Shown: positions 1-7,281 of the stretch, piece after piece
How the letters are laid out: every line of letters starts with the position of its first letter
How positions within the stretch are numbered: position 1 is the stretch's first letter
Origin: Thermoplasmata archaeon
Lineage (GTDB): Archaea > Thermoplasmatota > Thermoplasmata > Thermoplasmatales > Thermoplasmataceae
DNA: 13,677 bases
Reading direction: 5' to 3'
Assembly (NCBI GenBank): GCA_021835265.1
Contig: JAKBQK010000178.1
Coordinates: forward strand, 1-13,677
Position numbers and translations under genes: made by a program
The notes under the pieces: model-generated
What the model was told of the DNA's origin: nothing
What the model saw: the letters and a program-made list of their open reading frames with translations, nothing else
Database searches by the model: none

Positions 1-763
1 GAAGTTGGTAAAAGATTGCGTCAATAACACCAGAAAAACAAGCATAAAACATTCGTTTTTCATGGCCAATTATCCCTTTCAATAAGTAACCGCCGCTAAA
101 CTTTATAAAGTTTAAGAGAAAATGAATTTTCTTTGATTCTATAAATATTCTTAATGTATTTCGAGTAAGCAGATATACTCGAAAAGATGGCAAATAATGC
201 ATCTTTCCAGTCATCATTCTGCCTACTGACCGTACATCAAGCATCTTCCTGTCAATAGACTTTATAATACCTCCTATTTTACTCACATCGTAACAGAAAT
301 AGATATCCAGCTGATCTATGACAAAGTCTTCCCTGAATTTGTTTCTTCGTGCAATATACGATGAAACGGTCATCCCAGTGTCCACATCAATCTTCTCTGT
401 AGTCAGCGTACCACTGACAAAATTGATATGCAATACATCATTTTCTTTGCAGTTCTTATTGAAATAATCTACAACATAATTCTTTGAAAAATCAGGCAAA
501 ATGAAAGCATCGTCTTTGAGAAGTGTAAATAAATCAAAACCATTGGAAAGTGTTAGATGTATGCCAGTGTTAAAGTTATGCCAGATGCCATAATTAAACT
601 CCTTTATTACTATAACGTGATTTAATGTAGGAGGTAACATCATATCATTTCCGCTGTAGCCCGCAAATGTATCTATTTGCATTTCTTCCAGTCGATTGAT
701 CGTGTCATAAAATATTTTTGGAGGGTTACATGCACAGATAATAACAGAATAATTGAGGGACAT
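1..763 (-). CDS. GT2-type glycosyltransferase, C-terminus cut by the window edge
   Basis: The reading frame is open for 254 codons from ATG at 763 to the left edge, with no stop. The N-terminus (MSLNYSVIICAC) is a GT2 first strand. The segment around residues 57-90 has the GT2 order: an N-x-G-x-W-x-N-x-N-x-G stretch, then LLKDDAFIL, where the DD pair matches the usual metal/nucleotide-binding acidic motif. The C-terminal part (YLLTRNTLRIF and following helices) resembles the tail of rhamnosyltransferase-like GT2 enzymes, so probably only a few residues are missing. It should transfer a sugar from a nucleotide donor to a growing glycan at the inner membrane face; donor and acceptor cannot be told. 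A minus-strand CTATAA box at 792-787 lies about 26 nt before the ATG, suggesting a leaderless transcript. The N-terminal region is a weak match to classical GT2, so the subfamily is uncertain. Confidence 0.72.
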   Translation of the reverse strand, partial: MSLNYSVIICACNPPKIFYDTINRLEEMQIDTFAGYSGNDMMLPPTLNHVIVIKEFNYGIWHNFNTGIHLTLSNGFDLFTLLKDDAFILPDFSKNYVVDYFNKNCKENDVLHINFVSGTLTTEKIDVDTGMTVSSYIARRNKFREDFVIDQLDIYFCYDVSKIGGIIKSIDRKMLDVRSVGRMMTGKMHYLPSFRVYLLTRNTLRIFIESKKIHFLLNFIKFSGGYLLKGIIGHEKRMFYACFSGVIDAIFYQL

Positions 764-786
764 GGGTTTTTATAATCTATACGCCC

Positions 787-792
787 TTATAG
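787..792 (-). promoter_or_regulatory. Possible TATA box of the left-edge glycosyltransferase
   Basis: Minus-strand CTATAA is centred about 26 nt before the ATG at 763. This is the normal archaeal TATA distance to a transcription start, so the mRNA would begin at or next to the start codon. No ribosome binding site is seen. A second AT-rich stretch (ATTATAAAAA, 775-766) is too close to the ATG to serve this start. The call rests on position and composition only. Confidence 0.35.
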
Positions 793-814
793 ATTTTTGC
801 ACGAAATGACATTG

Positions 815-1506
815 TCACATTCCGGTTGAAAGATACCGGTGATACCAGTAGGATGTTCTTTTCAGGCCCTCTTTCGTCTTGAACCGATGCTTTAACAGCC
901 ATGACTGGATAGAGAAGTGCTGTTCTGCCTTGTCGGATGTCTTCTCCACCTTTGATTCCTCAAGATACAGGAATACCTCATTCCTGTGCCTCCTTACGAA
1001 TGTGAGGAATGATGCAATGATCCTGTCATCGCCATACAAACTGTTGATCTTCTCCAGCATGATCTTTACAATTTCCTTCTCATTCATCCCTTCAGTGATC
1101 TTTTCAACTGCGTCCATGTTCTTTCCGAGTTTCTTCAGGTTTGTTTCGTTCTGGAAGAACATGTACCTGATCATCCTCTTTGCCGTGTCAAGATGATCTT
1201 CCATCTTTGCAACTGCTATCTTGTGTGCAAGATCCTTCTCCATGTGGAAGAGGCATCTCTGCCTTCTTATTTTTTTGTGTTCAACCTTACAGATACTTCA
1301 TCCAATATGGATTCATAATGATATGTGGTTGAAACATTTTTGAACTCCACATGTGGCGCCTTCCGCAGTCGCATGTCATGTGATACTTCTATCCTATTTC
1401 ATGATTTCGCATCTTGTACTGGTTTTCCGGAAATCATCAACCAAAAGTTGAAAATGTTCCGTGATGCAAAAGTTAATGTCCTTAGCGCGATAACGAGTAG
1501 ATTTGA
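815..1506 (-). pseudogene. Broken DDE-type transposase gene (IS relic)
   Basis: The minus strand carries a coherent protein reading interrupted by two lesions. The upstream part (about 1506-1277) is in one frame, with an in-frame TGA at 1401-1399. It is followed by a run of seven A residues (1276-1270), where one missing base shifts the frame. The downstream part (1275-815) reads IRRQRCLFHMEKDLAHKIAV and continues to the natural stop TGA at 817-815. The QRCLFHxEKD stretch and the late SDKAEQHFS stretch, which could hold the last catalytic Glu, fit a DDE transposase; the family was not determined. No start codon is visible: the frame is closed by TGA at 1509-1507, just where the plus-strand glycosyltransferase gene begins. 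The 142-codon ORF from ATG 1243 is only the C-terminal half and is not an independent gene. This relic accounts for the whole gap between the flanking glycosyltransferase genes. Confidence 0.65.
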
Positions 1507-2564
1507 TCAATCTTATTTCAAACCATGTGCCTAACATTGCTGTTACAAATTACTCAATTAATATTTATAAATCTGCACCTGAACTTGTTTCTTTTTATAC
1601 TCTGAAAAACAGAAAAAAATTCTTAAACATTAAGATACCTGGTTCAATTCCGATCACTGGTGACCTGTCTTATTTTGGGGGGGAGATCAATCTCAACAGA
1701 ATTTTACCAAAATTTGCATTTAAAAAATTCTATGAATCACTCAAAATTATCGGTCATCCTAATGGAATTATGCACTACTCTGCACAATATATTGTCCCTT
1801 TTGACAAATCCACGAACAACATCGTTACCGTGCACGATATAATGGTACTAGCTGGTAAGGCAAAAGTATCAACGTTTGGTAAAAGAATCACCGAGAAAGC
1901 TGTCGCAGTCTATTCGAAGTATGAAAATGTTTTGACTGACTTGGATTATGTCAAAAAACAACTAATTGGATACGGATTCCAAGGAAATATAACTGTAATA
2001 CCATATCCAGTTTCGGATTCGTTTGCACCAATTTCAGATAAATCAAAATTAAGATCTGTTCTCGGTCTTCCCAAAGAAAAAAAACTTATCCTTTCAGTTT
2101 CAGGGTTCAACTCAAACAAAAATATACCGCTAGTCAAGAAGCTTACAAAGATTCTCCCAGAAAACTATAAAATAGTAAGAGTAGGGGGAGAAATTAAGGA
2201 TTGTATAAATTTTGTAAACATAGACAATCAAACCCTAAATAAGATATATAATGCTTGCGATGTGCTTATTCAACCATCTACAGATGAAGGTTTCGGCGGA
2301 CCAGTAGCTGAGGCTATGGCCGTCAAGTTACCAATGGTTATTTCGGACATTGAACCTTTTCATGAAATCACAGATGGTTTTACTTATTTTGCTGATCCTT
2401 TTAGTCCGGAGTCTTTTTTGAAGATCATTCTTGAAGCAATAGATAACCCCCAGGTTTATACGGAAAAGGCGTATATTCGATCTAAGCAATTTCATTATAA
2501 AATTTTTAGAGAAAAAATAAGGAGTTATTATATGGGAATACTCAGTAGCTACGATCATAGTTAG
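1503..2564 (+). CDS. GT4-type glycosyltransferase (group 1 family)
   Basis: The protein has 353 residues, close to the normal length for GT-B fold GT4 enzymes. Seen in order: an N-lobe strand INLIS (2-6), TVHDI (109-113) typical of the GT4 N-domain, the linker IPYPV (166-170), a donor-binding SNKN (204-207), the helix ACDVLIQPST (251-260), and the signature E262-GFGGPVAE-E270 (an E-x7-E motif) followed by LPMVISD. It should add a sugar from a nucleotide donor to a cytosolic lipid-linked glycan. The start is TTG at 1503, because TAA lies in frame at 1491-1493 and no ATG or GTG falls between; the N-terminus already fits a full GT4 domain. No ribosome binding site is evident. The start sits exactly at the edge of the upstream transposase relic, and another relic begins just after the stop, so this gene is isolated from any operon. 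A run of seven G (1677-1683) lies inside it. Confidence 0.85.
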   Translation: MINLISNHVPNIAVTNYSINIYKSAPELVSFYTLKNRKKFLNIKIPGSIPITGDLSYFGGEINLNRILPKFAFKKFYESLKIIGHPNGIMHYSAQYIVPFDKSTNNIVTVHDIMVLAGKAKVSTFGKRITEKAVAVYSKYENVLTDLDYVKKQLIGYGFQGNITVIPYPVSDSFAPISDKSKLRSVLGLPKEKKLILSVSGFNSNKNIPLVKKLTKILPENYKIVRVGGEIKDCINFVNIDNQTLNKIYNACDVLIQPSTDEGFGGPVAEAMAVKLPMVISDIEPFHEITDGFTYFADPFSPESFLKIILEAIDNPQVYTEKAYIRSKQFHYKIFREKIRSYYMGILSSYDHS

Positions 2565-2569
2565 ACCTT

Positions 2570-3041
2570 CGCTAATTGGATTCGAGAGAATGGAGTATAC
2601 AGGACCTCCTGTCTGTGCATTCCGTATCCATCACGTTGATCTCAATCTCCGCTATATTTAGCCAACTGCATGTTTTGGTGTATGGTGGAATTCTATTCTT
2701 GAGGGCCTCCTACCCACTCATCCTTTTCGAATGTTTCGGTGATGTGCTTTGCGAAGCGTGTATTGAGGTTAATCAGAACCATGTAAAGTTTTCTTGTAAC
2801 GGGATACCTGTCAACAACGTCCTTAACAATAAAGGCAAAATCTCTCTTTGTTCTCACCTTTGTGACATTTTCAATTCTTTTACCTCAAAACGGATCTAGA
2901 CAAAAAATATGTTCGCAGTGATTTCCTTTTGGATTCATAATCATATTTTTCTGGTGATCCTAGTTTCATGGGTATGAGTTTCCTAAAGTCTGAGACAATC
3001 TGTTTTGGGTTTTCGTCTATGGAGATTACATGCACCTGATT
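2570..3041 (-). pseudogene. IS630-superfamily transposase relic (IDENPKQ type)
   Basis: Read on the minus strand, the relic starts VHVISIDENPKQ at 3035, the strand holding the first catalytic Asp of DDE_3 transposases. It continues through IPMKLGSPEKYDYE, then TKRDFAFIVKDVVDRYP, then VLINLNTRF, then (after a frame change) RIEFHHTPKHA and IAEIEINVMDTECT. These blocks are in the order known for this IS630 group. The gene is dead: it changes frame near 2910-2935, has TAA/TAG stops, and lacks one base in the expected HASWLN block. The second catalytic Asp, expected in LDNLNTHF, reads Ile (LINLNTRF). The N-terminal helix-turn-helix half is absent, and the C-terminus dissolves near 2600. It abuts the next relic head to head. 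Confidence 0.72.
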
Positions 3042-3596
3042 CTACGAAAGGATACCGTAACCATATCGTTCGACGAGAAACCCTGAATACAGGCCATATC
3101 GCTGAAATCGGAAGAACTTCCTCAAGCACCGGGAAAACATGCCTCTTTTGCGAGGGATTATGAACATATCAGAAGGGGAGTCATATCCCTCCTCGCAGGA
3201 ATAGATCTGCATACGGGCATTGCTACCCATATAACCTCCCGTACACACAACTCAGATGATTTCATCAAGTTTTTGAAGAAGCTTGATGAATCGTACCCGA
3301 AGAAGTTCAAATTGAGGATCACACTGGACAACCTCACGGTTCACACATCGGAAAAAACAAGGGAATATCTGTCCACGGTTCCAAACAGGTTTGAGTTTGT
3401 TTTCACACACCAAAACATGGCTCATGGCTGAACATAGTTGAGACGCTGTTCAGCAAGTTCACAATGACAATGCTGAAGGAAGTAAGGTTGAAGAATGTGG
3501 ATGAACTGAAGGAAAGATCTCTACTTCCAAGAACTTAACAGGTCCCAGGTTGTATTCAGGTGGAAGTACAAAATGGATGAGAGTGTTATAGCATAG
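3042..3596 (+). pseudogene. IS630-superfamily transposase relic (DDE_3 domain, frameshifted)
   Basis: The plus strand encodes DTVTISFDEKP from 3051, then an in-frame TGA at 3084-3086 where Gly is expected, then DYEHIRRGVISLLAGIDLHT, then KFKLRITLDNLTVHTSEK. Two extra bases in a CACACA stretch near 3404-3410 shift the frame. In the new frame the expected TPKHGSWLNIVETLFSKF follows, then LKNVDELKER. A third shift near 3515-3530 leads to YFQELNRSQVVFRWKYKMDE and the natural end SVIA with TAG at 3594-3596. The catalytic Asp (SFDEK), Asp (TLDN) and Glu (NIVE) are all still readable, so this is a fairly young but inactive copy. The N-terminal helix-turn-helix portion is missing. It belongs to a different IS630 subgroup from the neighbouring minus-strand relic. 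Confidence 0.78.
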
Positions 3597-3870
3597 GTAT
3601 TAAGAGAACGATAATCTAGTGTCCTATGACAAGCCAAAGCGGAAAGTCATATTCTTCATTGCGGCCAAAAAGAAGATGAGATTAACCAATAGATAACGGA
3701 TGGCTGACCCGAGAATTTACATATGTTTGGATTTCTATAACAATGAAAGGTTGTATACAACATAAGGTATGTTACACAAAGGGAGATGAAAAAAATGTAT
3801 GAAAAAGTTTCAGAAATCTTATAAGACAATAATGTCTCCAATTAAGGGATTGAAGCAATGGGAATAAAGT
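3597..3870. other. Gap of 274 nt with no recognised gene
   Basis: No intact gene is seen between the IS630 relic and the end of the fkbM-type gene. One plus-strand frame at 3776-3860 reads MKKMYEKVSEIL, stop, DNNVSN, stop, GIEAMGIKFNAI. This could be decayed coding sequence, but I do not recognise it. The rest is AT-rich without a clear promoter, terminator or repeat. Confidence 0.3.
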
Positions 3871-4710
3871 TTAATGCAATATGTTAATTCTTTTAGCATG
3901 TATATAATCATCATATTCCACTTTGAATCCTGACTCCTCTAATTTCCTTACTAAAGGTATGGGGTTTTTATGGTAATGCATATATATCTCAGAAAAAGTG
4001 TTGATAATTTTAATATCAGTAGCTTCGAAGACATCATATTCACATCCCTCACAATTCATTTTCATAACCCAATCTTTTATAGCATATTTCTTAACTATAT
4101 CTTCTAATGTTGTGACAGGAACCTCTACACCATCACTTTGAGAAATCGCACTTGATTCATTGTCATTGACGTAATTTGGATCTATTATTATATTTGTTTT
4201 ATGTGCCCCAAGGGCATAGTTCAATATCTCTATCTTTCCTTGCAAGTGGTTTATTGCTACATTTCCTTCAGCTATTCTACACGAATAGGGAAATGCTTCA
4301 AGGACTATTACATTAACCGCACCATTTGCAACAAAATAAATTGCTGTATCTCCAACATAGCCACCGATATCTAAAACAAATTTATTTTTAACATTCAATT
4401 TCTTCCAGTCTTCATTAACAAATGTGGAAATCATTGTCTCAACACTATTGTAATTTTTAATAGTATAACTGAATCCCTTTTTATTGTATACAAAATAATA
4501 TTTCTCGTTAGTGTTAAAATTTGCTTTAAAAAGTTCCCTTATAATCTCAGCTCTATCCTCTGAAATTACTTGGTTTCCAGATTTAAGGGTGAGTTCATAG
4601 GGGGAAATTTTCAGTGCTAAAGCGACAATACACTGAACTGGACTTTTAGTAACTTTTATGACCAATCTTGTGTAATAGTAATAACTTTTGATTTTTCTCC
4701 ATAATAACAA
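3871..4710 (-). CDS. FkbM-family SAM-dependent methyltransferase
   Basis: The protein has 279 residues. SAM-binding motif I is FVLDIGGYVGDTAIYF (111-126), the acidic end of strand 2 is VIVLEAFP (134-141), and the FkbM hallmark is MKMNCEGCEYDVFE (216-229). FkbM enzymes are generally O-methyltransferases on sugars or secondary metabolites; in this setting a glycan residue is the likely substrate (inference). Residue 219 is Asn where the family usually has Asp in KxDxEGxE. The start is TTG at 4710: a stop lies in frame four codons upstream (4722-4720), and no ATG occurs in the first 90 codons, where the sequence already matches the family's N-terminal segment (ISPYELTLKSG, 35-45). A minus-strand TTTATAA box about 28 nt upstream supports a leaderless start. 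It diverges from the CDP-sugar operon. Confidence 0.83.
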   Translation of the reverse strand: MLLWRKIKSYYYYTRLVIKVTKSPVQCIVALALKISPYELTLKSGNQVISEDRAEIIRELFKANFNTNEKYYFVYNKKGFSYTIKNYNSVETMISTFVNEDWKKLNVKNKFVLDIGGYVGDTAIYFVANGAVNVIVLEAFPYSCRIAEGNVAINHLQGKIEILNYALGAHKTNIIIDPNYVNDNESSAISQSDGVEVPVTTLEDIVKKYAIKDWVMKMNCEGCEYDVFEATDIKIINTFSEIYMHYHKNPIPLVRKLEESGFKVEYDDYIHAKRINILH

Positions 4711-4749
4711 TGTAAAGTTTTATTAAAGCGGTTATTATAAACTTTTGCA
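4711..4749. promoter_or_regulatory. Compact divergent promoter pair for fkbM-type gene and CDP-sugar operon
   Basis: The whole gap between two outward-facing TTG starts is 39 nt. On the plus strand TTTTATTAAA (4718-4727) is centred 27-28 nt before the TTG at 4750, with a purine-rich GTAAAG just before it as a possible BRE. On the minus strand TTTATAA (4741-4735) is centred 28 nt before the TTG at 4710. Each TATA box therefore lies inside the other gene's promoter zone, and both transcripts would start at or next to the start codon. No ribosome binding site fits either gene. The two promoters probably compete for polymerase binding (inference). Confidence 0.55.
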
Positions 4750-5526
4750 TTGAAAGTCGTAATTTTGGCAGGTGGGTATGGTACACGACTTAGTGAGGAA
4801 ACTCAGGTGAGACCAAAGCCCATGGTGGAAATAGGCAATGAACCCATAATTTGGCATATAATGAAAATATATTCATATTATGGGTTCAACGACTTCATAA
4901 TTTGTGCTGGCTATAAGCAAGATATAATTAAACAATATTTCAGCAATTATTTCTTCTCACATGGAGATTTCGAAGTGGACACTCAAAACGATAGATCAAC
5001 TGTACTAAGAAAACCTGATGAATCCTGGAATGTGAAGATAGTTGATACTGGAATTAGCACAATGACAGGAGGGCGCATCAAAAGAATCAAGTCATTACTT
5101 GATGGAGAGACTTTCATGTTAACATATGGAGATGGTCTTGCCGACATCAATATCCAAGAAGTTGTTGAATATCACAAGAGTCATAAAAAATATGCTACGA
5201 TTACCGCAGTCAAGCCAGTTGGTCGCTTTGGGGCTCTTGTTTTAAGTGAAGATGGAAAAGTGGTACAGTTTACAGAGAAACCACCCGGGGATGGAATATG
5301 GGTGAATGGAGGGTATTTTGTGCTTGAACCGGAGGTAATTGACCTAATTGAGAACGATAATACAGTATGGGAAGAAGGTCCACTAAGTTCCCTAGCTATA
5401 AGTGACCAGCTAGTCGCGTACAAACACCATGGATTCTGGCGACCAATGGATACTATGTCTGATAAGCGTTTCCTTGAACGGTTTTGGAGTGATAATAGTG
5501 CTCCATGGAAGGTTTGGAATAAATGA
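4750..5526 (+). CDS. rfbF: Glucose-1-phosphate cytidylyltransferase
   Basis: The enzyme makes CDP-glucose from CTP and alpha-D-glucose 1-phosphate. The 258 residues match the RfbF length and pattern: the nucleotide loop LAGGYGTRLSEET (6-18), RPKPM (21-25) with the catalytic-site Lys23, YGDGLAD (126-132) with metal-binding Asp, EKP (176-178), VNGGYFV (185-191), and the C-terminal GFWRPMDT (228-235), which separates cytidylyltransferases from the thymidylyl type. RfbF normally has Gln in GFWQ-MDT; here it is Arg. The start is TTG at 4750, because TAA is in frame at 4738-4740 and the protein begins at the family's usual first residue (KVVILAGG). It opens a six-gene operon and overlaps the next gene by ATGA. 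Cytosolic. Confidence in the activity is high, since RfbG is encoded in the same operon. Confidence 0.92.
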   Translation: MKVVILAGGYGTRLSEETQVRPKPMVEIGNEPIIWHIMKIYSYYGFNDFIICAGYKQDIIKQYFSNYFFSHGDFEVDTQNDRSTVLRKPDESWNVKIVDTGISTMTGGRIKRIKSLLDGETFMLTYGDGLADINIQEVVEYHKSHKKYATITAVKPVGRFGALVLSEDGKVVQFTEKPPGDGIWVNGGYFVLEPEVIDLIENDNTVWEEGPLSSLAISDQLVAYKHHGFWRPMDTMSDKRFLERFWSDNSAPWKVWNK

Positions 5527-6479
5527 AAGTATTGATTTCTGGCGCCAATGGATTTGTTGGCGCCAATCTTGTAAGATCAATGCTTAGTGATGGTAACGAG
5601 TTGGTTGCATTAATTAGACCAAACAGCCAGCCATGGAGACTGCTCGAAATTAAAGATAAAATCACTATTGTATATGGGGACATTACAAATCGAGAAAGTA
5701 TCAGTAAAATTCTATCCGAAAATAACCCTGATGGAATTATAAACACTGCCATTTACGGCGGATATCACTACCAAAATGATGAGGACCTTATTTACAAAAC
5801 AAATCTTGATGGTACCAGGATTTTATTAGAGGAATCGATTAAAACAGGGTTCGAATGGTTTATAAACACAGGGAGCAGTTCAGAGTATGGAGAAAAAGGC
5901 TCATTAATGCGTGAATCAGATATCGCAGCACCAATTGATTCCTATGGAATATCTAAATTAGCAGGTTCCCTTTATTGTCAGGCCAGAGCCAGAAAATTGT
6001 CATTACCTATATTCACCCTCAGACTTTTCTCAATATACGGATATATGGAAGAACCGAACAGACTAATACCACATCTCATTGTTTCAAAATTAAAAGGGGA
6101 AACAGCCCAACTGACATCTCCTAATTTTGTAAGAGATTTCACTTTCATTGAAGACGTATGTAATGCATATCATCAGACAATTGTGCACAGAAATGCCCTT
6201 CCCCATGGTGAAATATTTAATATTGGCACCGGAATTAGCTCCAAAATTTCTGATATTGTTGACACACTGTCTACTATCTTCGCTAATAAGTTTTCAGTGA
6301 ATTATAATTACAAGCAAGGTCGTGTTAGCGATAATTTTTTATTATGGGCAGCGGATATAAAAAAAGTTGATGATTTTCTTTCCTGGAGGCCTACAAATGA
6401 TCTTAAGACTGGATTGACAAAAACTTATAAATGGTTTGAAAAAAATTGGGTAACCTACAAGGAGTGGTATAATGGATAA
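5523..6479 (+). CDS. Nucleotide-sugar epimerase/reductase (extended SDR), probably acting on a CDP-sugar
   Basis: This is an extended short-chain dehydrogenase of 318 residues. Seen: the Rossmann loop GANGFVG (7-13), NTGSSSEYG (115-123) with the catalytic Ser/Thr region, the catalytic pair Y141-GIS-K145, and the substrate-domain VRDFTFIEDV (203-212). After strand 2 the sequence is ALIRPNS, with Arg32 and no Asp at the usual NAD-selecting place, which favours NADP(H) and hence a reductase such as CDP-abequose or CDP-paratose synthase (inference). The ATG at 5523 overlaps the rfbF stop by 4 nt, and its own end overlaps the next gene by 8 nt, so it is translationally coupled. The likely substrate is CDP-4-keto-6-deoxyglucose from RfbG or a product derived from it. 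It could instead be a 2- or 3-epimerase; sequence alone does not decide. Confidence 0.82.
   Translation: MKVLISGANGFVGANLVRSMLSDGNELVALIRPNSQPWRLLEIKDKITIVYGDITNRESISKILSENNPDGIINTAIYGGYHYQNDEDLIYKTNLDGTRILLEESIKTGFEWFINTGSSSEYGEKGSLMRESDIAAPIDSYGISKLAGSLYCQARARKLSLPIFTLRLFSIYGYMEEPNRLIPHLIVSKLKGETAQLTSPNFVRDFTFIEDVCNAYHQTIVHRNALPHGEIFNIGTGISSKISDIVDTLSTIFANKFSVNYNYKQGRVSDNFLLWAADIKKVDDFLSWRPTNDLKTGLTKTYKWFEKNWVTYKEWYNG
6461..6464 (+). promoter_or_regulatory. Ribosome binding site of the transketolase N gene
   Basis: AAGGAGTGG with its GGAG core at 6461-6464 lies 7 nt before the ATG at 6472, inside the end of the previous gene. It supports the ATG at 6472 and reinitiation across the 8-nt overlap. 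Confidence 0.6.
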
Positions 6480-7281
6480 CCTGAAAGACTTGATTAAAGA
6501 ATTGAGGAAGACAGTTATAGATCTTCATGAACATTCAAAGACATCACATATAGGCTCTAGCTTATCATGTATTGATATTTTGTCGGTACTATATTTCAAA
6601 ATATTGAATATAGATCCTGCTGATCCAAATATGAAGAGTAGAGACAGATTCATTTTGAGCAAGGGACATGCAGCTCCTGCACTCTATGCAATCCTTCAAA
6701 AGCGTGGATTCTTTTCAAGCGAAATACTCAGAAAGTATGGTGAAGATGGGACTATTTTGTTTGAACATCCTGAAAAAACATCTATCCCTGGTATTGAAGC
6801 ATCTACAGGATCTCTTGGACACGGGCTTTCTATTGGCTTAGGGATGGCATATTATGCTAAACTTAAAAATGAAACTTACAGAACATTTGTTCTCTTAAGC
6901 GACGGTGAATGTCAAGAAGGGTCTATTTGGGAAGCATCTATGCTTGCTTCAAGCCTAGGATTGGGAAATTTTGTAGCGATTGTAGACTATAATAATCTCC
7001 AAGGTTTTGAAAGAACAGATAACATCCAATCTGAAACAATGATCTCCTCAAGATTTAAGGCTTCGGGGTGGGATGTTCACCAGATAGATGGACACAATAT
7101 TGAAGAGATTGAGTCCGCAATTAGGAAAATATCCGTAAATGGCAACTCTCCTGTGCTAATATTGGCCAAAACCATTAAGGGGAAGGGCATATCCGAAATG
7201 GAGGGCAAATTGGAATGGCATTATCGCTCTCCAACATCTGGACAGGCAGTGGCTTTCAAAGCGGAGGTAGAGAAAAAATGA
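6472..7281 (+). CDS. Transketolase-type enzyme, N-terminal (ThDP pyrophosphate-binding) subunit
   Basis: The 269 residues cover the pyrophosphate domain of transketolase as a separate chain, the usual archaeal split and also common in polysaccharide clusters. Motifs seen: SHIGSSLSCIDILSVLYF (25-42), SKGHAAPALYA (63-73), TGSLGHGLSIGLGMAY (107-122), and the ThDP/Mg motif SDGECQEG...N (from about 140), followed by WHYRSP near the end. The partner subunit follows directly, with overlapping ATGA. Ordinary transketolases move a two-carbon ketol unit between sugar phosphates. Here the gene pair is enclosed by rfbF and rfbG in one operon, so it may attach a two-carbon unit to a CDP-keto sugar, or may make sedoheptulose 7-phosphate for the heptose genes nearby. 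Family membership is firm; substrate is inference. Confidence 0.88.
   Translation: MDNLKDLIKELRKTVIDLHEHSKTSHIGSSLSCIDILSVLYFKILNIDPADPNMKSRDRFILSKGHAAPALYAILQKRGFFSSEILRKYGEDGTILFEHPEKTSIPGIEASTGSLGHGLSIGLGMAYYAKLKNETYRTFVLLSDGECQEGSIWEASMLASSLGLGNFVAIVDYNNLQGFERTDNIQSETMISSRFKASGWDVHQIDGHNIEEIESAIRKISVNGNSPVLILAKTIKGKGISEMEGKLEWHYRSPTSGQAVAFKAEVEKK
7263..7268 (+). promoter_or_regulatory. Strong ribosome binding site that sets the transketolase C start
   Basis: GGAGGT lies 9 nt before the ATG at 7278. It decides against an earlier in-frame ATG at 7215, which lies well inside the upstream gene, has no site of its own, and would add 21 residues unlike the family. Confidence 0.75.

Noticed and set aside
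1325..1534. Plus-strand ORF of 69 codons before the GT4 gene
   Set aside because: The minus strand of this stretch reads as transposase sequence, so the plus frame is a chance opening.
1677..1683. Run of seven G in the GT4 gene as a phase-variation switch
   Set aside because: The tract is short, is in the correct frame, and codes Phe-Gly-Gly-Glu plausibly; there is no other sign of slippage control.
2576..2899. Plus-strand ORF of 107 codons after the GT4 gene
   Set aside because: It is the complement of the minus-strand IS630 relic, whose conserved blocks are readable; the plus translation has no such blocks.
3776..3860. Possible decayed gene reading KMYEKVSEIL and GIEAMGIKFNAI between stops
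   Set aside because: The frame looks coding-like, but I cannot match it to a family, and it has two stops within 30 codons.
7215..7277. 21-residue N-terminal extension of the transketolase C subunit from ATG 7215
   Set aside because: It lies inside the N-subunit gene, lacks a ribosome site and does not fit the family start; GGAGGT at 7263-7268 points to ATG 7278.
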